Positions 1 to 12,744 are shown, counted from the stretch's first letter. The stretch is 64,000 nucleotides of DNA from Terana coerulea (GCA_024811115.1 JAKOGH010000812.1:1-64000), one strand, 5' to 3'. The notes: generated by a model not told the origin, from the sequence alone. Program-made: numbers and translations.

Positions 1-6
1 TTCTAG

Positions 7-3000
7 ACACTCTTGCAGCTTTCCAACGACCCGACATTGTCATCTCTTCCACTATTGTCTACGTTTCTGAAGTCATACTCTCGACCGTATCTGGGGATCG
101 TTCCACCTACCGCTTCCTCCAAGCAAATATCAGTAGCGTCAGAACCTGGAACCCTCTCGGAAGAAGCCACCAAGGAGGCTCTCACCAAAGACACCACCAA
201 TGCGAACACAAACGGGTTCCCCGCGCTCGGAGCCAGAGAAGAGGATGAGCTCGTAGAGAAGGACATCAGGGACCGTTTCAAGAAGATGTGCGAAGGATAC
301 TTTGACACCGTCTGCAAGAAGCTCGTGATCGAACACAACGTCAGTGCAGGTTGTATGCGCGTTGATCGACGAGAAATTCACACCCGTTTCATGTGTAGCG
401 GCTGCAAGATCAGGATAGGCGGAACCACGAGGCGTACATCCGGTCGGGCGAGATCTTTGAAGATAGGCAGCAAGCGTACGAGAAGATGACGAAGGGCTAT
501 GAGAAGCTGCTTGCGAGTTGCCAAACGTGCGTACTCGATGCAGAATAAACGATATAATCGCGCTTACCCTATGACCGCGTAGGCTGTCAGAGCTGCTGTA
601 CATCCCGCTACCTAAGTTGCAGACTGCGGCGCACAAGGCCGACTCAATACAGATCGGCGTAAATTCGAACAGCGCATTTGGTGGCGACGGCGACGGGGAA
701 GTCGATATTCGGGGTGGGAAGTGGGAGGATGAAGAAGAGCGAAGGTTCTTCGAGGACATTATCGACCTGAAAGACTACATCCCAAAGACGCTCTTGGGCT
801 TAGAGGACGAGAATCGTGATGATGCCCAGGGCAACGAGAGCAAGGAAGAAAGGGAGCAAAAGGAAAAGGAACGAGTTGAAGAAGAAGTTAGGAAGTTGGA
901 TGAGGAGCTTGCCTCGATGGAGACCCGAGAGGGTGAGGAAGCTGGATTAGGGAAGCTTGGAGAGGACAGCAATGCCGACGCTGATGGGTTGGCTGTGGAC
1001 GGAGACGATGACGGGTGAGTAATTCTCGGAGAGCCAGCGGTTCATCGGGTCATGTTATTCAACTTGGGTGCCCCAGGACGGCCACACCTACTCCAGGTTC
1101 ACCCAAGATCTCACCGCCCGGGACTCCGCAGCTCGCGCCACAAGGCCCTTCTCAACTCCTCACCGCTTTACTCACCCGACTTCCCGACACTACGAACCGT
1201 GCTCTGATCGACCAGGCCGCTGTTGACTTTGCGCTCCTCAATTCCAAGGCTGCCAGAAAGAGACTTGTAAAGGTACCTTAATGAGCTTTTCTTCCAACTC
1301 GAGAATCTTCGTGCTGATCGCGCGACAGTTTATGAGCCAAATTCCGAAGAATCGTAGCGATGTGCTTCCGCACTACTCGCGACTGATTGCCACCCTGAAC
1401 CAGTATATGCCGGACATAGGTTCTGAGCTAGTCGCTGTGGTAAGTTCATATTCCTGTACACTCGCTTGCTGAGGCTGAAATACAGAACATAGCTAGACGA
1501 CGAGTTCCGCTATCTGCAAAAGAAAAAGAATGTTGTAAAAGAACTAGCTGACATGCGGCGAAAGGTGACTGCCAATCTCAACTTGACGATCCGGCTGCTG
1601 ACCAGCGATATCAGAACGTTGCCTTCCTGTCTAACCTGACCAAGTTCAAGGTCGTCCCTCCCCACGTTATCTTGCACATGTTCAAAGTCTGCCTCGATGA
1701 TTTCTCCGGCACAAACATTGAGAATATCGCCTTGCTTCTCGAGGGCTGCGGGCGTTTCTTGCTGCGTAGCGAGGAGACCAGGCAACCTTTCGCCAAGATG
1801 GTTTGTACCTACCGATGTTCGTCTGCGTCGATGATCTGACCAAAGTCAACAGGTCGAGCTGATGAGGCGCAAGCAAAGTATGCAACATCTCGACCAGCGT
1901 CAGCTGTTACTGCTCGAGAATGCGTACTACCAGGTGCGCATATAGCCTGATACAGCCTGTCATGCACGACTCCCTGATGTTCGTTACGCTAGTGCAACCC
2001 TCCAGAGCGCGCCGCGATTCCTGTGAAGGAACGTACGCCTATGGAACTCTTCGTTCGTCACATCATCTTCGATGTGCTCACCAAGAAGACCATCGACAAG
2101 GTGCTCAGGCTCATCCGGAAGCTCGACTGGAATGATCCGCTTGTTCGGCGCACCCTGTTCAAGATGTTCACCAAGCCGTGGAATCTCAAATACGGCAACA
2201 TTGCGTTATTGGCTATGTTGACGTATGACCTGCAGCGATACCATCCTGCTTTCACGATCTCTGTCGTGGACCAGGTGCTAGAAGACATCCGCCGCGGTCT
2301 GGAGCAAAACGTGTACAAAACGAACCAACGGCGAGTGTCGACGATCAAGTATCTTGGCGAGCTCTACATCTACAGGCTTATCGGCTCGAGCATTGTGTTT
2401 GACACGCTGTGGACACTGGTCACGTTTGGACATCGTGAGTATATGACCGCATTCAAGCCGTGGTCGCGTGAGCTCGATTTATGATGCATAGCCGAGGGCA
2501 GGCCCCTGCCTGGCCAGCCATGTCCGATCGACATGCCGGACGACTTCTTCCGTGTGCGCCTCGTTTGCACTCTTCTAGACACCTGCGGCATGTGCTTCGA
2601 TCGTGGGACGCAGCAGAAAAAGCTCGACAGCTTTCTCACCTTCTTCCAGGTATGTTTTGATTGCGTCTGTGTGGGAGCGGTAAAGCTGACATCGATATAA
2701 TATAAGCTCTACGTCATGTGCAAGGACCCTTTGCCAATGGATGTAGAGTTCATGTTCTCAGATTCAATGGAGGCCGTGCGCCCGAGGTTGGTTCTATTCA
2801 AGAATTTTGAGGAAGCAGCAATCGCCGTGGACGACATGTTCAGCGCCGCCTTTCAAGATGCTGGTCGTGAGTGTGACCTGATCGATATCATTTACAGCTG
2901 CTAACGTCGCTTCAGTGGTCGCTGAACAGGAAAGTGATGACGAAGACGAAGACGGCTCGGAGAGAAGAGAGCAGAATGATGACGAAGACGAGGGTCCAGG

Positions 3001-3617
3001 CGATTCTCCGGTAAGGCGACCGTACGATATACGCCGATTCCCTACTTATAGACGTCTAAGGTCGACGAGCGCGCGCCCTCTCCAGAGGCAGTACTTCTCA
3101 AGTCTTCGTCTACATCAGAGAATCTGGGACCGACGGACGACGACGACGCGGATTTCGAGAAGGAGCTGGCGAAGATGGTCACCGATAATGCAGAATCGAG
3201 GAAGGTGGACAAGAAGACTGCGCTTGCCCTCTGGGACCAGACCGTTCCGCCGCCTGTCATGCGCAAGAAGCGCGGTGACGAGGTCGAGGACGACGCCCCG
3301 GCGGCATCCGCAGACGCAGCTGGCGTCATGAAGTTCACATTGTTCACGAAGCGCGGCAACAAGCCTCAGGTCCGTCCTATTGCCCTACATGCCGCTACGT
3401 CACCCTGACATATTCTCCGCAGATGCGTCAGCTGGCCATCCCTGCGGAATCGGCGCTGGCGGTGCAGACGCGCACGGCACAGATGCAAGACAAGGTCGAG
3501 CAGCAGCAGCTCAAGCGTCTGGTGCTGAGCTACGAGCAGCGCGAGGAGGCGGAAGAGCTGCGCGCTCTTGAGGCACGCAATCGTGCCGGCGCCATCAAGA
3601 TTCGCTACGTCGGATGA
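7..3617 (+). CDS. UPF2: UPF2/NMD2, nonsense-mediated mRNA decay factor (5' partial)
   Basis: UPF2 bridges UPF1 and UPF3 on terminating ribosomes and triggers decay of mRNAs with premature stop codons; it is a cytoplasmic MIF4G scaffold. The window opens on a splice acceptor (ttctag, bases 1-6), and the first exon starts inside MIF4G domain 1. Family landmarks follow in order: the RRNHEAYIRSGEIFEDRQQ stretch after the first intron, a second MIF4G near 1.1-1.9 kb, and a third at 2.0-2.8 kb containing CGMCFDRGTQQKKLDSFL. An acidic Asp/Glu-rich segment lies at 2.9-3.0 kb, before the C-terminal UPF1-binding region. The protein ends in NRAGAIKIRYVG with TGA at 3615-3617. About ten short introns interrupt it. 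The start codon and upstream exons lie outside the window. Family assignment is secure; exact exon joins were not all checked. Confidence 0.93.
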
Positions 3618-5033
3618 CAGCCCCGTGCGCCCAGGCTTCCCACAGCAACTGCAGCATCATTTACCGGGGCTCGATGCCTCGAGGGGTCCTGCCAAGGCCG
3701 CCGGACACCAGTGTGCTTACACTACACGCTATCCGCATAGCTTGATACCTCCGGTGCCTCAGAACGACGTGGCTCGTCTCTCGTACCTGCCGATTGGGGT
3801 CCCTTTTGATGTTCGCGACCTGACCGGCATTCTGTGGGCAGCGTCACCTGCTCAGGGCAAAAGTCCCGCGCATCGCGCCGACGTTATGTAGTATTATTGT
3901 TGTTCAGCGTAGACTCATTTGTAGCCGAGATATTGTGTATGAGCTTCCTGAGGTCTGAAGGGCTCATTCTGTTTGATGAATCTACCAACCGCATCTCGGT
4001 TATAGCCAAGATAGATACCTTACATTCTGTACTTTTTCAGTGGTGAGCTGCTGAGAGTTCGATGAAACAGTGGACTACGTAAAATTTTAGTGGAGGTTCA
4101 CCTATCTGAGCCTTACTCGGTGGGTCAAGCTCAAGGTCGAAGCTTCAAGACCGGAGGAGTAGTGGAATCAATCGACGCGTAACGAATGACCACATTCGCT
4201 AAGTCCGTAACATGATTTATCGCCAAGTATTGGGCACAGCGAGCACGACAAGCCGATGACAAGCAGAGGATATCATAAGAATATTAGCGGACATTAATAT
4301 ATGGAACAGTCATTAATCATAGCCGACCGACGATGGCGGCGTTGCCGCGTTGGTATTGGGTATTAGCGTTGAGCGCCACGACCAGATTAGGCAAGCGAGT
4401 CGATTTGGGATATGAAGCTTGAAGCTTTGAAGAGCAATTGCACGCACAGGAGGCTCGTAACGAGCTTGTTAATCTCAAATAAACAAGCGCGCCAGTAACT
4501 GTGGGTGCTCTTCCTGGCGTGGACCTTTTTGTGGTCCTCCGTCCTCGGGATGAGTGGATGGGCGGGAAATCAACTCACGCGTGCATTTCTCCTCCACTGT
4601 TTTCGGCGATTGATTCTATCGGAGATACCACGCATTCAATGATTTTGTAATACGGGTAATTATCTGTTGGCTCTGAGATCTGAGCTTTAATAGCCGCATC
4701 TGGCGACGGCCACAGACACGTGGTGTTGTTCAAGATAGTTACTAGTACGTTCGTAAATATCATGCTAAGTGAGCTTTGCCTCTAATATTACACCAGCGAA
4801 ATAAATATTATCCCGGCTATGCTACTCAGCATGGTTGGCTGGGATTATTCCCAGCTTGTCGGAGCTTGTCGGGTGTGGAACGGAGAATCAACAGCACTTT
4901 TACTTACCAAGTACTGTAAATACAGCTAGTACGGGCAAACGACGGAAGGAGCCAAGCGCCCTGATTTTGATCCGCTCCCACTTCCCTTTACGCTTGTCTC
5001 TTCCCACCACATTCTTCACTAGCTCCAAAGAAT
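3618..5033. other. Intergenic, UPF2 3' flank and glycosyltransferase 5' region
   Basis: No ORF here has recognisable coding character. The last 200 bases are the presumed promoter and 5' UTR of the gene starting at 5034. A short direct repeat (agcttgtcgg, twice) sits near 4853-4871. No RNA gene or mobile-element end was seen. Confidence 0.5.
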
Positions 5034-6449
5034 ATGGACTTGAACAAACGCTACAAGACGGACAGAAAGCCTTCTATCAAGCTACAGACATCTGGCAGTC
5101 TCAACCCTAGCTTGTCGACCGCTCAGCACCGGCACCCAACTTCTGTTGATACGCTAGCTGACTCTGGCTCTCTTCGCGAAGACCTCGACTCCCTACGCCC
5201 TCATGAATCCGCTATCGACAGCAGGCTACCTTCTGGGACCCTCAGGCAGCGGCTGCTCCATAACTCTCGGTTGAAATGGGCTCTTGCGCTCTACTGCTGC
5301 TTCAGTGTGCTCTTCCTGTCTCTGAATCTGCTCAAGAGATTGTCCTCTGCCGGAGATGCTCAAGAGATTCCGACGAATGCAGCTGGTAGCTTCCTTCCAT
5401 ATTTCTCCCTAGCAGTTTCATATAACATGCTACTTGCCCTACAGATTTGCTATCACCGTTGCAACAACTCCCACAGAACCACCTCATGACGAAGCTCACC
5501 TCTATCTACCCAAGGCCTGTCTTACTAAGCCCATATATCTTACGGTCCCCAGTGGACGCCGAGGCAGTCACCGCATGTTTGTGGGCGAAGGACGAAGATA
5601 TCAACGATCTGCCCGTTTGGGCTTCACATTGGAAAGGTAGCGTCTCACGAACGATCTATTCATTTTGGAGGTCTATAAAGACTTTTCAGGTCCAATTTCC
5701 ATCTTGATCACGACATTCTCCTTGGCGAACTCTGCGGAACACCAAGAACTTCTAGAATTTGTATATGCCTTGCGAAGACTGTCGTCCACAAAACACAAGG
5801 TCTCTGTCCACATCTTGCATCTCGCTCCAGCGACGCCCGACAACGCCAACGCCTTTCTAAATATCGCGCGAGTCTTTGCTCAAACTCACACCACTGCTCT
5901 TTTCCCTGGAAGCCTCTCAGTCGTACCGCCGAAGTCCTTCCAGCGCTCTATCTCGTCCAGCATGACCTCTAGAAAACCAGTGATATTCAGCACCCGAGGG
6001 CAAACAAATTTCCCATTTGCTGAGTTGGCCCCTGCTCTAGTGGACCGGGACGACCCGCTCTGGTGCACCGAACGGTTCTTCCCACCTCTCTCCCGGTCGG
6101 CGGACTGGAGAGAGTGTCTTTGGCAGATGTGGCTGGCGAATTTCGGGAGTGTGGAGGTGCGGCCGACGACCGATTGGATGCGCTCGCGCGGGATAGCATA
6201 TAACGAGTCTTCTGTTGAGGTATGTGCGCATATATGTGTCAATCTACCTACTTACGTCCTCTCGTAACTGATTGGGTTCCACGTCAGGCAAGGGTACACC
6301 AACGCCTGGACAGCAAATACCGTGCGGAGACTTGTGTGCTCGCTACGAGACAAGTGGCTGCAGCCCATGCGCAAGACGTTGACGTGCGCAAGGTGCGGTG
6401 GCTCAAGCGGACCTGCCGGGAGTGGCTTATCGGAAGAGAACACGACTGA
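5034..6449 (+). CDS. LARGE/GT49-like glycosyltransferase homologue, type II membrane protein
   Basis: Four exons can be joined in frame: 5034-5385, 5445-5636, 5690-6219 and 6288-6449, giving about 411 residues. A cytosolic Ser/Asp-rich N-terminus is followed by one hydrophobic segment near residues 85-105 (WALALYCCFSVLFLSLNLL), as expected for a Golgi type II enzyme. The rest resembles the dystroglycan-glycosyltransferase (LARGE, GT49) fold. PVWASHWKG then PISILIT matches the family HWEGPIS motif, and NAFLNIARVFAQ matches the NxxxNxA helix before the nucleotide-sugar site. The catalytic DxD expected just after that helix is not visible; the sequence there reads TALFPGSLSVVPP. It may be inactive or use other residues. 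The substrate is unknown. It converges on the EthD gene with 122 bp between stop codons. Confidence 0.72.
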
Positions 6450-6571
6450 AGAACACTATCATTCCAACGAAGATTTGCCGAAAGTACAGTACAGTCGTTC
6501 ATCTACCTTCCTGTCTCCTTGTATCAATACCTTGGTTCTGTCTCCAAGCCGGGAGTACACACCTTGTCATT

Positions 6572-7017
6572 TCAGTGCCCGAATATTGTCGCGTACTGTC
6601 CAACGATCATTGTCGACTTCGAGCGGTCGAAGAAATTCTCCTCGTCCGGAACGACCACGCGCTTGTACTCCTCGTCATTGAACACCTCGAAGATCTTGTC
6701 TAGCGACTCGGCCTCAAATATGGCTATGCCGTAGAATGGCGTCGGCGTGAGGCCCAGCGTCGCGAAGCTCGCGTTCGCGGTTTGGTTAAAGTGGAACTGC
6801 GCGTATCGTGTCAGCGCTGGCTCACCAGGGACGACGACGACGGAGAGCGCACCTGCTCGTACTTGGTGAGATTCTTCTTCACGATGGCGATGGAGGAGAA
6901 GATTCTGCTGTGCTCGCCGATCCAGTACTTGTCGAATTCCTCGAAGGAAACGCCCTCTTTCGGGTACATAAGCGCGACAAGGCGGACGCGGTCAGTGCGA
7001 ACGCTAGGTGCGGACAT
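6572..7017 (-). CDS. EthD-domain (dimeric alpha-beta barrel) small protein
   Basis: Two exons, 7017-6853 and 6796-6572, are joined across a 56 nt intron and give 129 residues, a normal length for the family. The N-terminus carries the EthD signature: VRLVALMYPKEGVS, then FEEFDKYWIGEH, the usual F-xx-YW-xx-H pattern. The second exon continues with FYGIAIFEAESLD and ends in GQYATIFGH. EthD proteins are small ferredoxin-like-fold dimers first linked to ether degradation; in fungi many are of unknown substrate, some acting in secondary metabolism. There is no signal peptide, so a cytosolic protein is expected. Nothing around it suggests a biosynthetic cluster. Confidence 0.85.
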
Positions 7018-7612
7018 TGGGGCTGTTATGCTGGTCTGGTCCGGGGAGTTGGATGCCCTGCTCTCCGACGGCAGCTCTGTTTTATATTTAGCCTGGCTCC
7101 AACCTGATTCGGCATCCCGGGCTTGTGTGAGCGCTGTTGCATCCTAGGACATTCTTCCCGCTCTCAACCGATCTTTGTGGTCAGCACCATTGGCTGATCC
7201 CGAACTATAACAGTCACTATGCGCATCTCAATGTACGGGATTGCGGTGCTGTGGCCAGAGCCATGAATATCGACTGAACTTTACCTGTCTTTTTGAGCAT
7301 TCTTGGGCAAGAGTTCAACGTCCCTGAGCACGGCACGGGGTAGATGTAGAAAAGGTTGTATGCGCATGTTCCTCATGAAACGTACGGCGTCAAGCCCCAA
7401 CCTGATGTTTGTTTCCAGCCCACATCCAGAGTCTGCTAAACCCGATCTGTCTGGGCATACTCAGCAACAGTGCAACGTGAGGGGCCAAAAGCACCATCGA
7501 GGAGTCAAGCATACAGAAGTTGCTGAGGTGCTAACTGCGATTGATCAAACGGCGCAGCAGATGCCTGTGCGCCCGGCGCACGTCAAAGCACGGCCATGCA
7601 ATTATAATATAT
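7018..7612. other. Intergenic, EthD promoter and ATRIP-like 3' flank
   Basis: Apart from the TATA-like box near the EthD start, nothing codes here with confidence. Both neighbours are on the minus strand, so the region holds the EthD 5' flank and the downstream gene's 3' UTR. Confidence 0.45.
7081..7086 (-). promoter_or_regulatory. TATA-like box of the EthD gene
   Basis: On the minus strand the sequence reads TATAAA within taaatataaaac, 64 bases upstream of the EthD start codon. The position fits a fungal TATA element. It is inferred from sequence and spacing only. Confidence 0.45.
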
Positions 7613-10600
7613 TTAATAGTTAATCGTCCATTCCCCGGGATGCAGCATGCGCGCCTCTCGCTCCTCGTCGTCGTCCGTCTCGCTGCTCCCGTCGCCGCCG
7701 TTGTAGACAGTCCAGATCGAGTCGAGCTCCGGCCCGTCGATGACGAGCTCGAGCAGCCGCCGCGCCATGCCTACGCGCACGTCAGTACACGTCCTAACAA
7801 CGCGCATAACCACGCCGACATACGACGGACCTTCGCTCTGGTTCAGCAACGCCTGCTGGTCCTCGTGCAGCCAATCCGGCGGGGTCGCGTACGCAAGCCG
7901 CCCGATGGCGACGTTAAACATGTGGATGGAGCCGTTGAGATGCCGTGCCTGGGGGTGGCGAAGCTTCTGGCTCAGGTTGAAGGGCGGGTCGGGCGTGAAG
8001 ACTAGATGATACAGTAGCGATACGGCGCGGAGGGACCTTGTGATGACTCTGTTTCGACGCGAATCAGCAAAGCGCATGAGCGTCACAGACGGACACATAA
8101 GTAGAGAGATGCTCACCGTGCTACAAGATCAGGAGCAGCGATGAGCTCCTCGTCGTCCTCCCACAGCGGTGTAGATATGTTAGACAGGTATAAGATAACA
8201 GAGGGTATCAATACGCGAGATTTCAGTAAGATAACGAGAGCGTCCGGATGTGTCAGCGAGAGTGTAGCGAAGAGGGTCATGATGTTGTCTTTAAGGTCGT
8301 TATACTGCACAAGGTCAGCCTACTGTGACAGATGAATTGACGTTGTTAACCTACCTCCTCACCCTCATGCATAGGGTCAACGAGCAGTTTACAAAGCAGA
8401 GTGATGTGAGGGAGCTGTGACAGATCCTTCCCAGCATCTTCTTGGCCATCCTCAGTATACGGAAATGCAAGGATGTGGCGAAACAGTGTAGGTTCTGCAT
8501 TAACATAAGCAATTATATCCATGTTTCAATATAAGTGAACCACTCACGAGTGCCCATAAGGGCCAAAGCCTTAACAGTGTGGCTGAGGACGTCTGGAGGC
8601 TGCTTTGCGGTGACGAGGGCAGGCATAATATCGTGTCCGCGGAGCAGCACAGATAACCTAGGTGACGGTGAGAATCGTGCCCTAGCATAGCTGGGAAGCA
8701 CATACTGCGAGACCTGATCGGGAGATACACTCCACGACAGCGCCTCCAACAGAGACAACGTTGCATGGGCAAGGGCCATTCTATCTTCGATGCGCTCCTC
8801 CATCAGATCAGACTTGAGATGAGTACTGATTATATGCCGCAGTGAACGGAAAATCCGAGGTGACGGGTCTCCTGACGGCGCTGTCATCAATGCGGTGGTA
8901 AACGATGGGATGGTGTAGCCCAGGATGCAAAGCAAGCTGAACAGCGCTGAGAGTTGGGGGAACTGTCAACACCGTGAGTATGGAGAGCCACAGCGTCCCA
9001 AAGACACTCACAGTAGCAACGGAAGTCAAAACCCACGCCAAATCAGCCAATGCGTCGCAAAAGATCCGCATATATGCGTCCCAATCCGTAGATTTGGCAA
9101 CAACCCCCAAATACTCCATAATCCTAGAGCCAGCTGAGGTGTACAGCTGCCGCAATTCAGCAGAGGCGGGAGAGGGTACAGTGAAACTGAAGAGCAACTG
9201 CAAGGTCGGCGTCTCGCCTCCCGGGACAGTGTGCGCAAATAGAACACGATGAAACTACGAGCGACGAGGGGTGAGACGATGCAACGAGATACCCTAAGGA
9301 GCATAAAGCACACCTCGTCTCTCCAATTCGGAGGCTCAATCTCAGCGACTTCTTCCTGCTCTTCTTGATCATTGCCACTCTCATCCATCTTGACATCCTC
9401 ATTACCGTCCAGCACTACGACGCTACCCTGCGTGCGGGCTGGCGGTTCCGGCTCACTTGGTGGTGGTGGAGGCTGACTGACCACCACGTCCTCCATCGGG
9501 ACATCTTTCAGTTCAGCAGGCATTGGGCTGGGGCTGCTCGGGGGCGATCGCTCGGCAGCAGGGTCCGCAAAGAAGGCATGGCCATCATCCTCCGCGAAGA
9601 CGGGCTCTCGCAGCCTTCCTTTCCCCTTGTCCCGCGCACGCTGTGAAGCAGGGCGCGTGGGGGTGCCAGCGTCCGCGAAGGAGTTGAAGAAGCCAGGAAG
9701 TACAGGGGCTTTCTTGACGTGCTCCGCGAGCGCAGACGCGCCCTTCTTCGCCCTGGGGACTTCTGGGCTACCAGTAACTTCGCCGAATCGAGGACGCCTT
9801 GGTGTCTGAGTGATGGCACTGGAGGGTCTTGAGAACCGGCTGGATTCCACGCACGCATCTGCGGGGGCATCTTGACGGGTGTCGGGAGCCCACGATTACT
9901 CGATCTTCTTTGCCTGCGCAGACCATGGTGCTTTACGCGCAGATGTTTCCAATTCATGTTGCTAGAAAGCGGATCAAAGTCAGTCTGGAGAACAAAAGTA
10001 TTTTGCGTACACGAAATGTATATTGGGTCTTCAACCGCTCGATCTCCTCCTTCTGGTCCTTGAGAAGCTGCAGTTTTGCGGCCTCCGCGCCTTCCCTGGC
10101 AGCTTTGAGTCTGGCAACCTCAGCAACATGATCTTGTGTATTCTATTCAATCTCAGTTATATAAACTGCCAAGATGAATAAATACTCACTTTAACAATGC
10201 TTGCCCTAAGGATGCTCACTTCGCCCTCCTTCGCAAAACGCGCGTCCTCAGCCGCTTTCACTTTCCGCTCCAATTCGACTTCCCGCGCGTTGAGCTATGC
10301 ACGTTCATATCAGTAGATATCACATGACTGACGCGTAGATTTACGCACCTCATCCAGCTGTGCCTTCAGAATACTCAACTCTAGCCTCGTCTTTGCGTCC
10401 GTGCCACTGCTCTGAGCGGATCTAGCAGCCGGTGCAGATCCTGGCTGTAACGCGGCAGCATTCTGCGAATGCTGCCTTTTCAGTGAGTTGACACGCTGGA
10501 TGTCGGGTGCAGACGATGCGGAGTGCTGTCGGCCGGTATATGCGGGCCTGCTGGGTTGCCTTGCGAGGGGTTGCTGGTGTTGCGGATAGGGAGATCCCGC

Positions 10601-11311
10601 GGCTGCGTTCGTAGGCGTATCCTGTGCAGGTGCATTGTATGAGGGCCGTCTTTGAGACGCGCTTATCTGCGGTGGAGATTGCTGATTAGCCGGCTGAGGG
10701 GATACTTCAGCACTGCTAGTCCGTCGGGTCTGTTGCAATACAGGGCGCGGTGCTGAAGGTCCCGCCGCCGCAGTCGCGTTCGTGAGGGAAGCGTATCGAG
10801 AGGGCTGCCTTTGAAACGCGTGATTGGGCGTTTCTGGTGCAGGAGACGCGAACCTTTGCTGACCGCCAGAGGCAAGTTTGCCAGGCTGCGGGTGGGCTTG
10901 GGCGTGAGGTTGTCGAGGTGGCGGCCGATACTGAGCCGCGTGAAGTTGAGCAGAATGTATGTTGTATGAACATGCAGTGTCAACGGGGTTGCCGGGGGCA
11001 TTTTGTCTCATAGACTGAGGATTGAATCCGCGTGCGGGTGGCGGGACGGGCTCATGTCGAGACACAGTGTCGGCCTTGACTCGAGTGAAGTAGTCATCGT
11101 CTAATCCAAGGACAATAGGGAGTTGACCGTAGTCGTTTAAAGAGGGGTCTCTGTGGATGGTCTTTTGTTTCTTTGCGGGAGGTGGTCGAGGGAGCTCTTC
11201 GTGCTGGGTAGCCGCGAATTTGGTCTCTTCGCGGTCGAGGACTGCGAGAGTGGCGGCATCCAGGTCAATGTCAGCGAAAAGCTGATCAAACTCGTCTTCG
11301 TCGTCGTCCAT
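7613..11311 (-). CDS. ATRIP/Rad26/UvsD-like DNA-damage checkpoint protein
   Basis: A long multi-exon gene. ATG at 11309-11311 begins MDDDEDEFDQLFADID, an acidic helix like the RPA-binding N-terminus of ATRIP. A disordered Pro/Gln/Ser-rich stretch follows. Then come two short exons with strong heptad character, near 10.15-10.37 kb and 10.02-10.13 kb (KAAEDARFAKEGEV and LQLLKDQKEEIERLK), forming a coiled coil. Next come a conserved HELETSARKAPWS segment, basic/Ser-rich linkers and a helical C-terminal half that looks HEAT-like, from about 9.35 to 7.61 kb. The end is GEWTINY with TAA at 7613-7615. ATRIP partners the ATR/Rad3/Mec1 kinase and recruits it to RPA-coated single-stranded DNA. The order acidic tip, coiled coil, helical domain is the basis for the call; primary sequence conservation in this family is weak, so another nuclear coiled-coil protein is possible. 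Confidence 0.6.
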
Positions 11312-11752
11312 GGAGGTTCGCTACTCATATCCACGGGACGGTGGCGGATTGGCAGCGGAGGAGGGCGGAGGACCGAGGTGAACAAGGAGGTGAAGGAGCT
11401 CAAAGCACAATCGGGCGTTGCGGCTATCACCGCTCGGTAGTGGGGATCTCAGATCTCAGATCTCACTGCAGATCTATTAGATGGCCTGAGTACTTAGTAA
11501 GCGCCATCACCTTGACACAAACGGCCATGGGCCACTTAAGCACTTCCACTGGAACCTCACTTATCTGTTCAGTTCTGTTGCGAAATTGTTTGCTTCTCAA
11601 AGCTGGCACCAACCTCCCAGAGCGCAAAAGTCATAATCTGACGGTACGAAGCCAGGTGCACCGCTTTCAATACTCAAAAGACATACTGGGTTGTAATTCG
11701 TGAGCTGGAGTTACAGATTCAGCGGACTCTAGTATAGCACAGATTCGGGCAG
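11312..11752. other. ATRIP-like promoter region
   Basis: This stretch lies between the ATRIP-like start and the first ABM pseudogene. It contains the GATCTCA tandem repeat and no supported ORF. The conserved gene block ends here and the repeat-rich island begins. Confidence 0.5.
11445..11465. repeat. Three tandem GATCTCA heptamers upstream of the ATRIP-like gene
   Basis: The heptamer GATCTCA occurs three times in direct succession, with a further GATCT at 11471, about 135-155 bases upstream of the start codon at 11311. A related agatctcagatg lies about 55 bases upstream of the divergent gene starting at 60328. It could be a regulatory site or a simple tandem duplication. Confidence 0.5.
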
Positions 11753-12563
11753 TTAGCCTCTAAAGGAACATGAAGGCGGCTTTATCTGCCCGCCCCACTT
11801 GGTTAACTTGGCATGCTTCAGGTCAAAGTCAACCTTTTCCCTGATCTGCCCGAAGGCGAACACCTCCGTTGCCTTTGGAACTTCTTTGAAGAATCTCTGG
11901 AAGAATGGAAAGTTTGGTCAGTAGTTATATTGCAAGAGATCACATCGTCAGCTCACTCTACGCTGTGCCACCCAAGGCACACCAAGAATTGATCCTAGTT
12001 CTCGATGACCTCGCCGAGCCCTTTAACAAAGACTTCGTCCGGGAGATCGCTATAGATCTGAGTGAGCAGTTTCTTGCCCATCTCCTTAAGCTCCTCGCGC
12101 TCCGTAGTCGGCTTCAGCGTGAACTTCGCCAGCTCGGTGACCGGCGATTTAAGGCCTTTTCGAGTGAGCTGTCATATGCGATGTAAATGACGAACTCGCA
12201 GCCTGTCACGACCTTGGCCATGGCGGCTCGGAAGGCTCCAAAACTCTCTGAGGCCTGCACGGCCCTGTGGTGCTCGATGCTCTCCCATTCTGCTCAACGT
12301 GTTAGGTCTTTAAGAGAGCGAGGTAAAGATCAGTGGCTTACCAAATGACAAGCCACAAATACTGCGGCTCCTAGATTTCAAAGACCATGCCATACTCTGC
12401 CGGAAAGTATGTAAGTACGGCGCTCCAACGTGTATATTAACTGATGTACCCTAAACACCCAGGAGCTTTACCAGTTGATCCCGATGGCGCTGTCGAAAAT
12501 ACTCGGGTTGTTCTTGTAAGCGTCGGATGCGACGAGCTTGGCAACTTCGTAGATGTGCAACAT
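11753..12563 (-). pseudogene. ABM-like protein, decayed copy 1
   Basis: This is a relic of the gene family whose best copy is at 41.0-41.8 kb. From ATG at 12561-12563 it reads MLHIYEVAKLVASDAYKNN, close to copies 2 and 3. Exon 1 then hits a stop (SAIGINW*). The second exon has a one-base insertion and a TAG inside VWHGL..EPQYLWLV. The main exon starts WESIEHHRAVQ, loses a base at the site matching ALNAPVTEF, and has another TAG after GLGEVIEN. The C-terminal exon still reads LKHAKLTKWGG. At least four independent lesions make it a pseudogene. The intron positions match those of the other copies, so it arose by DNA duplication and not by retroposition. Confidence 0.85.
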
Positions 12564-12665
12564 TAGATGTGTAAAGATGGAAGCAGTGAATGTAAAGCTT
12601 GGTTGGAGCTCTGTACGAGGCTGTAAGTGTGCCGTTTGGTGCTGTTACCACTTACGACAGCGTTC

Positions 12666-12672
12666 TTATATA
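12666..12672 (-). promoter_or_regulatory. TATA box remnant of ABM copy 1
   Basis: The minus strand reads TATATAA about 105 bases upstream of the old start codon, at the position where copies 2 and 3 carry TATAAAA. Confidence 0.5.
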
Positions 12673-12744
12673 CTTTGTGGACTTCTAGACGCAGTGCTGT
12701 AAAGTGCCAAAAGGCATAAGCCAGCTTACGAGTATCCTTGCCTA

